Shown here: one piece after another, positions 1 to 6,680 of the stretch
Position numbering within the stretch: position 1 is the first letter of the stretch
Layout of the letters: every line of letters starts with the position of its first letter
From: an uncultured Macromonas sp.
GTDB lineage: Bacteria; Pseudomonadota; Gammaproteobacteria; Burkholderiales; Burkholderiaceae
DNA: 11,574 nucleotides
Assembly: GCA_946481585.1 (NCBI GenBank)
Contig: CAMLOF010000075.1
Span: 1 to 11,574, forward strand
Direction of reading: 5' to 3'
The notes under the pieces: generated by a model
What the model saw: only the letters and a program-made list of their open reading frames with translations
Databases searched by the model: none
What the model was told of the DNA's origin: nothing
Program-made: the position numbers and the translations under genes

Positions 1-1
1 G

Positions 2-55
2 AGCCGCTTCTCCGAGTGGCGCTACGACAGCTACATCAGCGCAGTCAAGCTCTGA
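2..55 (+). CDS. C-terminal end of an unidentified protein (partial)
   Basis: Only the last 17 codons are in the window. They read SRFSEWRYDSYISAVKL and end at TGA 53-55, directly followed by an in-frame TAA. A strong terminator starts 5 nt after the TGA, which is what the 3' end of a real gene looks like, and this reading frame is the only one that ends just before it. The tail has no motif I recognise, so no function is given. It converges with the tmRNA gene on the other strand. The frame could be wrong because so little is visible. Confidence 0.55.
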   Translation, partial: SRFSEWRYDSYISAVKL

Positions 56-59
56 TAAA

Positions 60-97
60 AAAAAGCCGCCGAGGGTTTTGGCCCTCGGCGGCTTTTT
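60..97. terminator. Bidirectional rho-independent terminator
   Basis: An 11-bp perfect GC-rich stem (65-75 paired with 82-92) encloses the loop TTTTGG. It is flanked by a run of A (60-64 and earlier) on the left and TTTTT (93-97) on the right. Read on the plus strand it ends the partial gene at 55. Read on the minus strand it lies just past the tmRNA 3' end at 106, and the A run becomes the U tract, so it can also end ssrA transcription. Symmetry and placement between two convergent genes support shared use. Confidence 0.9.
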
Positions 98-105
98 GGC
101 TATGG

Positions 106-482
106 TGGTGGAGCTGGGGGGATTTGAACCCCCGTCCGCAAGCCTTCTTCGCGCAGTTCTACATGTGTAGCCGTCTGTTTTGAGTCTTACCCGACGCGCC
201 GCGCAGCGGCACGCTGCGTGTCAGGCCAGCAACCTTGGATCTCGCTGGCGAACAAGTTGCCCGTTCGTCAGCCAGCCGATATGAATTCCCTTGCAGCCTG
301 GACAGTCTTGCGACCGCCCTTGCCCAGCCTATCGGCCTGCTGTTGCAAGGCTCACCGGATTAAGCGGCGAGTGCGAAACGTTCGTCGTTTGCAGTTAGTT
401 TTTTTCTGCGGTTTTACGAGGTGACAGAACCTCGACATGCCCTGCTGCGTGCCCGAACCCACGTCGAAACCAATGCAGCCCC
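106..482 (-). ncRNA. ssrA: Transfer-messenger RNA (tmRNA), one-piece
   Basis: tmRNA rescues ribosomes stalled on broken mRNAs. It acts as an alanine tRNA, then as a short message adding a degradation tag. On the minus strand the 5' end reads GGGGCUG and pairs with CAGCUCC near the 3' end, followed by ACCA. The third pair is G-U, the alanyl identity feature. The T arm (GGGTTCAAATCC type) lies at about 117-135, where the plus strand reads ggatttgaaccccc. The tag reading frame encodes ANDERFALAA and stop at 360-392. Length is 377 nt, normal for a one-piece tmRNA; I see no sign of the permuted two-piece form found in some betaproteobacteria. It starts 14 nt after the gph stop on the same strand and ends at the bidirectional terminator. 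Confidence 0.97.
360..392 (-). other. tmRNA proteolysis-tag reading frame (ANDERFALAA)
   Basis: Read on the minus strand from the resume codon GCA (390-392), the frame gives A-N-D-E-R-F-A-L-A-A and then TAA (360-362). The terminal ALAA is the signal recognised by ClpXP-type proteases on tagged proteins. The central ERF replaces the ENY of the E. coli tag, a form I associate with betaproteobacteria. Confidence 0.95.
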
Positions 483-493
483 TACAGTGACTT

Positions 494-520
494 AGTTTAA
501 GCCAATTCGAGAAAGTTCAA
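494..520 (-). promoter_or_regulatory. Weak candidate promoter for ssrA inside the 3' end of gph
   Basis: On the minus strand TTGAAC (515-520) is followed after 15 nt by TAAACT (494-499, four of six to the -10 consensus). It lies within the last codons of gph. The spacer is short, and the 11 nt from the -10 box to the mature tmRNA end at 482 is long for a start site at that end, although RNase P trimming would allow an earlier start. The call rests on sequence likeness only. Confidence 0.25.
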
Positions 521-1168
521 GAGCTCCAGCGGACTTTCTATTTGTGCGTCCGCCCCCCAGGCACTCACGTCATTGCGCAGCCCCAGGTAACCGTACAACG
601 CCGCCACCGTGGGCATGCCTGCCGCTTTACCGGCCACAATGTCGCGCTCGTCGTCACCCACGTAGATGCAAGCGTGGGCAGGCACCCCAAGGCGCTGGGC
701 TGCTTCCAGCAACGGCGCGGGGTGGGGCTTGGGGTGCGGCGTGGTGTCGCCGCCCACCACCGTGCCCGCACTGGAAAACAACGGCATGCCCGCCGTGAGC
801 GGCAAGGCAAACCGCTCTGATTTGTTGGTCACAACGCCCCAACTCAAGCCCTCGGCACTCAAACGCGTCAGCATGGTGTCCACCATGTCAAACGGCTGCG
901 TACGTTGGGTCATGCATGCCTGGTAGTTGTCGAAAAACTCGTCCCGGTAGCTCAGAAAGTCCGGGTGGTCAGGCGTCATGCCAAACGCCACATGGAGCAT
1001 GCCACGCGCACCGGCTCCTGCCATGTGCCGATAGGTTTCCAGCGGCAAAGATGGCAACCCACGGCGTACACGCATCTGGTCAACCGCGTAGCCCAAGTCC
1101 GGGGCACTGTCGATCAAGGTGCCGTCCAGATCGAAAAGAACGGCTCGCACACCCGTAAAACGTGTCAT
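497..1168 (-). CDS. gph: HAD-family phosphatase, Gph/MupP type
   Basis: A 223-residue haloacid-dehalogenase-superfamily phosphatase with all four motifs: DLDGT (D13 nucleophile, D15 acid/base), TNK at 114-116, the lysine in PHPKPHP (K147), and GDDERD at 171-176. The cap lies between motifs I and II, as in phosphoglycolate phosphatase. The usual annotation is Gph, removing 2-phosphoglycolate. In pseudomonads the homologue beside ubiG is MupP, which dephosphorylates N-acetylmuramic acid 6-phosphate in peptidoglycan recycling, so that role is a serious alternative; the sequence alone does not decide. Its ATG (1166-1168) overlaps the ubiG stop as ATGA, implying translational coupling. No terminator separates it from ssrA. 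The family call is certain and the substrate is not. Confidence 0.93.
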   Translation of the reverse strand: MTRFTGVRAVLFDLDGTLIDSAPDLGYAVDQMRVRRGLPSLPLETYRHMAGAGARGMLHVAFGMTPDHPDFLSYRDEFFDNYQACMTQRTQPFDMVDTMLTRLSAEGLSWGVVTNKSERFALPLTAGMPLFSSAGTVVGGDTTPHPKPHPAPLLEAAQRLGVPAHACIYVGDDERDIVAGKAAGMPTVAALYGYLGLRNDVSAWGADAQIESPLELLNFLELA

Positions 1169-1878
1169 GACTCAGCCTTGCGGGTAGCAATCAGGTAATT
1201 GACGCTGGTGTCTGAACTGAGCCAGTAACGCCGGGTCAGTGGGTTGTATTCCATGCCTCGTGCGCCCTGCAGATCGAGCCCTGCGCGCCTGCAATACGAA
1301 GCCAGTTCGCTTGGGCGAATGAACTTCGCGTACTCGTGCGTACCTTTGGGCAGCATTTGCAACACATACTCCGCGCCCACAATGGCAAACAGGAAGGACT
1401 TCGGGTTGCGGTTGATGGTGGAGAAAAACACCCAGCCGCCCGGCTTCACCAACGTGGCGCAGGCCTGCACCACGGAAGCAGGGTCTGGCACATGCTCCAG
1501 CATTTCCATGCAAGTCACCACGTCGAACTGGCCTGGCTGCTCTGCAGCCAAGTGTTCTGCGCTCACTTCACGGTAGGTGACGTTGGGGGTTGCGGCCTCC
1601 AAGGCATGCAATTGCGCCACCTTGAGTGCCTTGCCCGCCAGGTCTATGCCCAGCACCTGCGCCCCTTTACGCGCCATGGAGTCGGCCAGAATGCCGCCGC
1701 CACAGCCCACATCCAGCACCTTTTTGCCAGCAAGCGGGGCTTGGCGGTCTATCCAGTCCAGGCGCAACGGGTTGATTTGGTGGAGCGGGCGGAATTCGCT
1801 CTCGGGGTCCCACCAGCGGTGGGCCAACTCAGAAAACTTGGCCAGTTCGGCCGGGTCTGCATTGACGGTCTTGTCCAT
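1165..1878 (-). CDS. ubiG: Ubiquinone biosynthesis O-methyltransferase UbiG
   Basis: UbiG is a SAM-dependent methyltransferase that does both O-methylations in ubiquinone synthesis. The 237-residue protein has the family N-terminus (AKF...RWWDPESEF...INPLRL, about residues 13-40), SAM motif [10 protein letters not shown] at 54-62, the acidic residue ending the second strand in GIDLA at 77-81, and EMLEHVPDP at 125-133. I chose ATG 1876-1878 because it matches the length and start of E. coli UbiG (240 residues). An upstream in-frame ATG at 1935 would add 19 residues encoded by the ompA terminator. No good ribosome binding site precedes the chosen start. It overlaps the following phosphatase gene by 4 nt. 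Confidence 0.95.
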   Translation of the reverse strand: MDKTVNADPAELAKFSELAHRWWDPESEFRPLHQINPLRLDWIDRQAPLAGKKVLDVGCGGGILADSMARKGAQVLGIDLAGKALKVAQLHALEAATPNVTYREVSAEHLAAEQPGQFDVVTCMEMLEHVPDPASVVQACATLVKPGGWVFFSTINRNPKSFLFAIVGAEYVLQMLPKGTHEYAKFIRPSELASYCRRAGLDLQGARGMEYNPLTRRYWLSSDTSVNYLIATRKAES

Positions 1879-1884
1879 GCTGGC

Positions 1885-1890
1885 ATTATC
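1885..1890 (-). promoter_or_regulatory. Candidate -10 box for a leaderless ubiG transcript
   Basis: On the minus strand GATAAT (five of six to the -10 consensus) ends 6 nt before the ubiG ATG. Transcription from it would begin at or very near the ATG, giving a leaderless or near-leaderless message. This fits the missing Shine-Dalgarno. No -35 match is visible at the expected place, which is occupied by the ompA terminator stem, so confidence is low. Confidence 0.25.
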
Positions 1891-1902
1891 GCCGCAGGCA
1901 AC

Positions 1903-1927
1903 AAAAAACCGCGCCGAGGCGCGGTTT
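1903..1927 (-). terminator. Rho-independent terminator after ompA
   Basis: On the minus strand a 9-bp stem (1906-1914 with 1919-1927) has the loop CTCG and runs into six consecutive T residues (1908-1903). It starts 26 nt past the ompA stop. It separates ompA transcription from ubiG, whose start codon lies 24 nt further on. Confidence 0.9.
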
Positions 1928-1953
1928 CCTGTCATGTCCGGAGGGACTCGAAA

Positions 1954-2604
1954 TCAGTTGGCGCGGGTGCCGACCACTTCGATTTCCACGCGACGGTTCT
2001 TGGCGCGGCCTGCCTTGGTGGCGTTGTCAGCCACGGGCTGGGCTTCGCCCTTGCCTTCGGTGTAAACGCGGTTGGCGTCGATGCCCTTGCTCACCAGGTA
2101 AGCTTTCACGGCTTCAGCGCGGCGCACGGACAGCTTCTGGTTGTAAGCGTCAGCACCAGTGGCGTCGGTGTGACCCACGGCGATGATCACTTCCAGGTTG
2201 ATGCCCTTGACCTTGCCAGCCAGATCGTCCAGCTTGGCTTTGCCTTCGGGCTTCAGAACAGCCTTGTCGAAGTCGAAGAAAGCGTCGGCTGCGTAGGTCA
2301 CCTTGGAAGCAGCAGCGGGAGCTGCGGCAGGTGCTGCGGCGGGAGCAGCAGCGGCAGGAGCCGGTGCGGGAGCAGCAGCAGGAGCAGGTGCGGGAGCAGC
2401 AGCTTGGGGAACGATAGCGCCGTCGCAGCCTTGGGCAGCGGTAGCAGGCGTCCAGTTGGCATTGCGCCAGCACAGTTCGTTGGTGCCGTTCTTCCAGACC
2501 AGGTCGCCGGTGCCATTGCGCCAGTTGTCAACGGTCTGGGCGCCAGCGGCGGTAGCCAGGGCGGCGGTTGCGAACAGCATCGCGACTTTATTCAGTTTCT
2601 TCAT
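1954..2604 (-). CDS. ompA: OmpA-family outer membrane protein without a beta-barrel
   Basis: A 216-residue exported protein that should tie the cell envelope to peptidoglycan. A signal peptide (MKKLNK, then a hydrophobic stretch) has a likely cleavage after AGA at residue 22. Residues 26-53 hold tryptophan-rich repeats (NWRNGTGD, VWKNGTNE, CWRNANWTP), with C45 and C60 able to form a disulfide. A proline/alanine linker spans about 66-100. The OmpA C-terminal peptidoglycan-binding domain covers about 101-216, with GHTDATG at 144-150, the diaminopimelate-binding pair D147 and R162 at the family spacing of 15, and NRRVEIEV at 203-210. There is no room for the 8-stranded barrel of E. coli OmpA. 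ATG 2602-2604 is preferred over 2640 because it has the signal peptide and an AGAGGA ribosome site 6 nt upstream. Confidence 0.93.
   Translation of the reverse strand: MKKLNKVAMLFATAALATAAGAQTVDNWRNGTGDLVWKNGTNELCWRNANWTPATAAQGCDGAIVPQAAAPAPAPAAAPAPAPAAAAPAAAPAAAPAAASKVTYAADAFFDFDKAVLKPEGKAKLDDLAGKVKGINLEVIIAVGHTDATGADAYNQKLSVRRAEAVKAYLVSKGIDANRVYTEGKGEAQPVADNATKAGRAKNRRVEIEVVGTRAN
2363..2403. repeat. 24-nt-period repeat in the ompA linker
   Basis: A 17-nt block occurs identically at 2363-2379 and 2387-2403, 24 nt (8 codons) apart, with a looser copy further left near 2339. It encodes alternating Ala-Pro and poly-Ala in the OmpA linker. Because the period is a multiple of three, gain or loss of a unit would change linker length without shifting the frame. 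Confidence 0.75.
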
Positions 2605-2649
2605 CGGTTTCCTCTTGGTGTTGGCGCAGATGACCTGCAAACTTTTTTA

Positions 2650-2670
2650 ATGGCGTTCAAACAACGCCAT
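2650..2670 (-). other. Hairpin in the ompA 5' untranslated leader
   Basis: An 8-bp perfect stem (2650-2657 with 2663-2670) has a 5-nt loop. On the ompA strand it is followed by TAAAAAAG, then the leader down to the AGAGGA ribosome site. It is not a terminator for ompA because the tract after the stem is A, not U. If ompA starts near 2680 as guessed, the hairpin sits close to the mRNA 5' end, like the stabilising stem-loop of E. coli ompA mRNA. Confidence 0.6.
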
Positions 2671-2686
2671 ACCGAGTGGTTCCATC

Positions 2687-2695
2687 ATTCTGCCA
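2687..2695 (-). promoter_or_regulatory. Weak extended -10 candidate promoter for ompA
   Basis: On the minus strand TGG followed by CAGAAT (2692-2687) resembles an extended -10 element, four of six in the hexamer. A poor -35 (TTGGTG) lies 15 nt upstream. The start site would be near 2680, giving a leader of about 76 nt. This is likeness only; a strongly expressed porin-like gene may use another start. Confidence 0.3.
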
Positions 2696-2821
2696 CAAGC
2701 CAAGTACCACCAAGCTGTCACTGGCTTGACTTGCACCACTTTGAGCCCAGCAATATGCCAGATGTTGCATGATGACCACAGCTTCAACATTCAACGCCTG
2801 TGCACTCGGTTGAGCGCATTT

Positions 2822-2850
2822 TTCACGCCTTCTGTTCTGCCAACTAAAAT
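2822..2850 (+). promoter_or_regulatory. Sigma70-type promoter of gyrA
   Basis: TTCACG (2822-2827, four of six) and TAAAAT (2845-2850, five of six) are separated by the ideal 17 nt. The predicted start near 2857 gives a leader of about 26 nt before the gyrA ATG. A small dyad, ATCGG (2852-2856) with CCGAT (2862-2866), overlaps the start site. This promoter probably feeds the whole gyrA-serC-pheA-tyrA-aroA/cmk run, since I see no clear promoter between those genes. Confidence 0.6.
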
Positions 2851-2882
2851 GATCGGTTGACCCGATATTTGCAAGGCGCCTC

Positions 2883-5528
2883 ATGACCTCATTCGCCAAG
2901 GAAACCCTGCCCATCAGCCTCGAAGAGGAGATGCGGCGCAGCTACCTCGACTACGCGATGAGCGTGATCGTGGGGCGCGCCCTGCCCGATGCCAGGGACG
3001 GCTTGAAGCCCGTGCACCGTCGCGTGCTGTACGCGATGCACGAACTCAACAACGACTGGAACCGCCCCTATAAAAAGTCGGCGCGTATCGTCGGTGACGT
3101 CATCGGTAAATACCACCCACACGGCGACTCGGCGGTGTACGACACCATCGTGCGAATGGCGCAGGATTTCTCGCTGCGCCACATGCTGGTGGACGGCCAG
3201 GGCAACTTCGGTTCGGTGGACGGCGACAACGCTGCCGCCATGCGTTACACCGAAATCCGCCTGTCCAAGATCGCCCACGAAATGCTGGCCGACATCGACA
3301 AGGAAACGGTTGATTTCGGGCCCAACTACGACGGCAGCGAGAAGGAACCGCTGGTTCTGCCCACACGCCTGCCCAACCTGCTGGTCAACGGCTCGGCCGG
3401 TATTGCCGTGGGTATGGCAACCAACATTCCGCCCCACAACCTCAACGAGGTGGTGGACGCCTGCCTGCACATGCTCAAGCACCCGGATGCCTCCATCGAC
3501 GACCTGATGGAGATCATCCCCGCGCCCGACTTCCCCACGGCCGGCATCATCTACGGCATCAACGGCGTGAAAGACGGTTACCGCACAGGCCGTGGCCGTG
3601 TGGTCATGCGCGCCAAGTGCCATTTCGAAGACATCGACAAGGGCCAGCGCCAGGCCATCATCGTTGACGAGATCCCCTACCAGGTCAACAAGAAGTCCCT
3701 GCTGGAGCGCATTGCCGAGTTGGTGCACGAGAAAAAGCTCGAAGGCATCAGCCACATCCAGGACGAGTCCGACAAGTCGGGCATGCGCGTGGTGATCGAA
3801 CTCAAGCGCGGCGAGGTGCCTGAGGTCGTCCTCAACAACCTTTACAAGCAGACACAACTTCAGGACACCTTCGGCATCAACATGGTGGCGCTGGTGGACG
3901 GCCAGCCCAAGCTGTGCAACCTGAAGGACCTGATCGACATCTTCCTGCAGCACCGCCGCGAGGTGGTGACCCGCCGCACGGTGTTCCAGTTGCGCAAGGC
4001 GCGCGACCGCGGCCATGTGCTCGAAGGCCTGGCCGTGGCACTGGCCAACATCGACGAGTTCATCCGCATCATCCGCGAGTCCCCCACCCCGCCGGTGGCC
4101 AAGGCCGAGCTGATGACCCGCAGCTGGGACAGCCAACTGGTGCGCCAGATGCTGACGCGCGCCAAGGAAGACGGCTCGGTCGTCAACGCCGACGACTACC
4201 GCCCTGAAGGGCTGGAGCGCGAGTTCGGCATGCAGGCCGACGGCCTGTACCGCCTGAGCGAAACCCAGGCACAGGAAATTCTGCAGATGCGCCTGCAGCG
4301 CCTGACCGGCCTGGAGCAGGACAAGATCGTGGCCGAGTACAAGGAAGTCATGGCAGAGATCGACAATCTGCTCGACATTCTGTCCAAGCCCGAGCGCGTG
4401 TCGGCCATCATTGGCGACGAGCTGGTCGCCATCAAGACCGAATTCGGCCAGACCAAGCTGGGCGCACGCCGCAGCCTGATCGAGCAAAGCGCACAGGACC
4501 TGTCCACCGAAGACCTGATCACCCCCACCGACATGGTGGTGACACTGAGTCACAGCGGCTACATCAAGAGCCAGCCCTTGAGCGAATACCGCGCTCAAAA
4601 GCGTGGCGGCCGTGGCAAGCAGGCCACCGCCACCAAGGAAGACGACTGGATCGACCAGCTCTTCATTGCCAACACGCACGACTGGATCCTTTGCTTCAGC
4701 AACCGGGGCCGCCTTTACTGGCTCAAGGTGTGGGAAGTACCGTCCGGTTCGCGCGGCTCGCGGGGCCGCCCCATCGTCAACATGTTCCCGCTGCAGGAAG
4801 GCGAGAAGATCAACGTGGTGCTGCCGCTCACGGGCGAGTTCCGCAGCTTCCCCGAGGACCATTACGTCTTCATGGCCACCAGCATGGGCACGGTCAAGAA
4901 GACCTCGCTCGACCAGTTCAGCAACCCGCGCAAGGCTGGCATCATCGCCGTGGACCTGGACGAGGGCGACTATCTGATTGGCGCAGCACTGACCGATGGC
5001 CAGCACGACGTGATGCTGTTCAGCGACGGCGGCAAGGCTGTGCGCTTTGACGAAAACGACGTGCGCCCCATGGGCCGCAACGCACGAGGCGTGAAGGGCA
5101 TGACGCTGGAAGACGGCCAGAGCGTGATTGCCATGTTGGTGGCCGAAGACGAGACACAAAGCGTGCTCACCGCCACCGAGAACGGCTACGGCAAGCGCAC
5201 TTCCATCGTCGAATACACCCGCCATGGCCGTGGCACCAAGGGCATGATCGCCATCCAGCAAAGCGAACGCAACGGCAAGGTGGTGGCCGCCACGCTGGTG
5301 CATGCCGACGACGAGATCATGCTCATCACCGACACCGGCGTGCTGGTGCGTACCCGTGTGAGCGAGATTCGCGAACTCGGCCGTGCCACGCAGGGCGTGA
5401 CGCTGATCTCCCTGGATGAAGGCGCCAAACTCAGCGGCCTGCAGCGCATCGTGGAAAACGACGCGAATGCCGATGCGGACACCGAAGCCACTGGCGACGA
5501 CGCTGGTGAAGAACCCACTGCGAACTGA
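2883..5528 (+). CDS. gyrA: DNA gyrase subunit A
   Basis: GyrA cuts and rejoins DNA in the A2B2 gyrase that puts negative supercoils into DNA. The 881-residue protein matches the family length. The catalytic tyrosine is Y122 in AAMRYTE, with the same numbering as E. coli. The quinolone-resistance-determining positions S83 and D87 in GDSAVYD are the susceptible-type residues. The C-terminal beta-pinwheel begins with the GyrA box QKRGGRGK at 572-579, which separates it from topoisomerase IV ParC, and the protein ends in an acidic tail rich in Asp and Glu. ATG 2883 is 7 nt downstream of an AAGG ribosome site and gives the usual N-terminus. The serC start follows its stop by 4 nt. Confidence 0.99.
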   Translation: MTSFAKETLPISLEEEMRRSYLDYAMSVIVGRALPDARDGLKPVHRRVLYAMHELNNDWNRPYKKSARIVGDVIGKYHPHGDSAVYDTIVRMAQDFSLRHMLVDGQGNFGSVDGDNAAAMRYTEIRLSKIAHEMLADIDKETVDFGPNYDGSEKEPLVLPTRLPNLLVNGSAGIAVGMATNIPPHNLNEVVDACLHMLKHPDASIDDLMEIIPAPDFPTAGIIYGINGVKDGYRTGRGRVVMRAKCHFEDIDKGQRQAIIVDEIPYQVNKKSLLERIAELVHEKKLEGISHIQDESDKSGMRVVIELKRGEVPEVVLNNLYKQTQLQDTFGINMVALVDGQPKLCNLKDLIDIFLQHRREVVTRRTVFQLRKARDRGHVLEGLAVALANIDEFIRIIRESPTPPVAKAELMTRSWDSQLVRQMLTRAKEDGSVVNADDYRPEGLEREFGMQADGLYRLSETQAQEILQMRLQRLTGLEQDKIVAEYKEVMAEIDNLLDILSKPERVSAIIGDELVAIKTEFGQTKLGARRSLIEQSAQDLSTEDLITPTDMVVTLSHSGYIKSQPLSEYRAQKRGGRGKQATATKEDDWIDQLFIANTHDWILCFSNRGRLYWLKVWEVPSGSRGSRGRPIVNMFPLQEGEKINVVLPLTGEFRSFPEDHYVFMATSMGTVKKTSLDQFSNPRKAGIIAVDLDEGDYLIGAALTDGQHDVMLFSDGGKAVRFDENDVRPMGRNARGVKGMTLEDGQSVIAMLVAEDETQSVLTATENGYGKRTSIVEYTRHGRGTKGMIAIQQSERNGKVVAATLVHADDEIMLITDTGVLVRTRVSEIRELGRATQGVTLISLDEGAKLSGLQRIVENDANADADTEATGDDAGEEPTAN

Positions 5529-5532
5529 TTTC

Positions 5533-6648
5533 ATGACCCGCCCCTACAACTTTTCCGCAGGCCCTGCGGCCATGCCCGAAGACGTGCTGCGGCAAGCCGC
5601 CGCTGAGATGCTCGACTGGCATGGCAGTGGCATGAGCGTGATGGAGATGAGCCACCGCGGCAAGGAGTTCATCTCCATCTGCGAACAGGCTGAAGCAGAC
5701 CTGCGTGAACTGCTGGCGGTGCCGTCGAATTACCGCGTGCTGTTCATGCAAGGCGGCGGCCTGGCGGAAAACGCCATCGTTCCCATGAACCTGGCGGGTC
5801 TGCGCCCATCACAGGCCATCGATTTCGTGGTCACAGGCAGTTGGAGCCAGAAGTCCGCCAAAGAAGGTCAGAAGTACGGCAATGCGCTGGTGGCAGCCAG
5901 CGGCGCCGACAACGGTTTCACAACGATTCCAGACGCAGCCACCTGGCAGTTGCGTGACGGCGCAAGCTACGTGCACCTGTGCAGCAACGAGACCATCCAC
6001 GGCGTGGAGTTTCAGGAACTGCCCGACCTGCGTGCGCTGGGTTGCGATGCTCCGCTGGTCATCGATTTTTCCTCACACGTGCTTTCGCGCACGGTGGACT
6101 GGTCGCGCGTCGGCCTGGCTTTCGGTGGCGCACAGAAGAACATCGGCCCGGCCGGCGTTACGCTCGTTGTCGTGCGTGAAGACCTGCTCGGCCACGCCCT
6201 ACCGGTCTGCCCCAGCGCGTTCGACTACAAGACCGTGGCCGACAACCGCTCGATGTACAACACGCCCCCCACGTACAGCATCTACATGGCGGGGCTCACG
6301 TTCCAATGGTTGAAGGCGCAGCAAGAAGGTGCGCTCACCGGCGTGGCCGCCATGGAGGCGCGCAACATCGCCAAGGCCAAGCTCCTGTACGACTTCATCG
6401 ACGGTTCCCAGCTTTACGTAAACAACGTGGACAAGGCCTGCCGTTCACGCATGAACGTGCCTTTCCTGCTGCGTGACGAATCCCGCAACGATGCCTTCCT
6501 CGCACAAGCCAAGGCACGCGGCCTGCTGCAGCTCAAGGGCCACAAGTCGGTGGGAGGCATGCGCGCCAGCATCTACAACGCCATGCCACTGGCTGGCGTG
6601 CAGGCGCTGGTTGACTTCATGCGCGAATTCGAAAAAACACAGGCTTGA
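5533..6648 (+). CDS. serC: Phosphoserine aminotransferase
   Basis: SerC is a PLP enzyme that moves an amino group from glutamate to 3-phosphohydroxypyruvate in serine synthesis and also serves pyridoxal phosphate synthesis. The protein has 371 residues, close to the usual 360. It starts [10 protein letters not shown], has H41-R42 in MSHRGKEF (substrate phosphate contact in E. coli), D178 in the PLP strand, the PLP-binding K202 in [10 protein letters not shown], and GGMRAS near the C-terminus. ATG 5533 was chosen because the open frame extends upstream only into gyrA sequence. There is no clear ribosome site, and the 4-nt gap after gyrA suggests translational coupling. Confidence 0.97.
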   Translation: MTRPYNFSAGPAAMPEDVLRQAAAEMLDWHGSGMSVMEMSHRGKEFISICEQAEADLRELLAVPSNYRVLFMQGGGLAENAIVPMNLAGLRPSQAIDFVVTGSWSQKSAKEGQKYGNALVAASGADNGFTTIPDAATWQLRDGASYVHLCSNETIHGVEFQELPDLRALGCDAPLVIDFSSHVLSRTVDWSRVGLAFGGAQKNIGPAGVTLVVVREDLLGHALPVCPSAFDYKTVADNRSMYNTPPTYSIYMAGLTFQWLKAQQEGALTGVAAMEARNIAKAKLLYDFIDGSQLYVNNVDKACRSRMNVPFLLRDESRNDAFLAQAKARGLLQLKGHKSVGGMRASIYNAMPLAGVQALVDFMREFEKTQA

Positions 6649-6680
6649 CGGCCCGCCGCAGCCACGGAGACACAGCCCAC

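Larger units (their letters stand above)
2605..2882. other. Divergent control region between ompA and gyrA
   Basis: This 278-nt gene-free stretch holds the leaders and promoters of two divergent genes. The gyrA promoter lies at 2822-2850, the ompA candidate at about 2687-2692, and the ompA leader hairpin at 2650-2670. It also contains an inverted repeat, CAAGCCA (2696-2702) with TGGCTTG (2722-2728), next to the ompA candidate promoter. The short reading frames crossing the region have no coding features. Confidence 0.8.

Noticed and set aside
218..424. A 68-codon plus-strand frame inside the tmRNA gene
   Set aside because: It lies entirely antisense to ssrA, has no ribosome site and no recognisable motif.
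1879..1935. Upstream ATG extending UbiG by 19 residues
   Set aside because: The extension is encoded by the ompA terminator hairpin, and UbiG homologues start at about the chosen Met.
2605..2640. Upstream ATG extending OmpA by 12 residues
   Set aside because: It would place a charged segment before a clear signal peptide, while ATG 2604 has a good AGAGGA site.
2696..2728. Operator-like inverted repeat CAAGCCA/TGGCTTG upstream of ompA
   Set aside because: A 7-bp dyad with a 19-nt spacer is close to what chance gives and matches no operator I know; it is noted only under the intergenic entry.
1336..2772. A 478-codon plus-strand frame opposite ubiG and ompA
   Set aside because: It runs across two well-supported minus-strand genes, a terminator and part of the intergenic region. 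Its Ser/Gly-rich low-complexity part is the ompA linker read backwards.
2657..2914. An 85-codon minus-strand frame across the gyrA promoter
   Set aside because: It starts within gyrA and covers promoter sequence; no domain or ribosome site is seen.
2889..5534. An 881-codon open frame exactly antisense to gyrA
   Set aside because: Its codons line up with gyrA codons on the other strand, so it stays open merely because gyrA avoids TTA, CTA and TCA codons, which are rare at high GC. Its His/Ala/Val/Gly/Gln-rich product has no domain, and gyrA explains the stretch fully.
6645..6680. TTG start for PheA overlapping the serC stop
   Set aside because: It would give an attractive 4-nt overlap, but there is no proper ribosome site and the added residues are not family-like; ATG 6681 gives a normal N-terminus.
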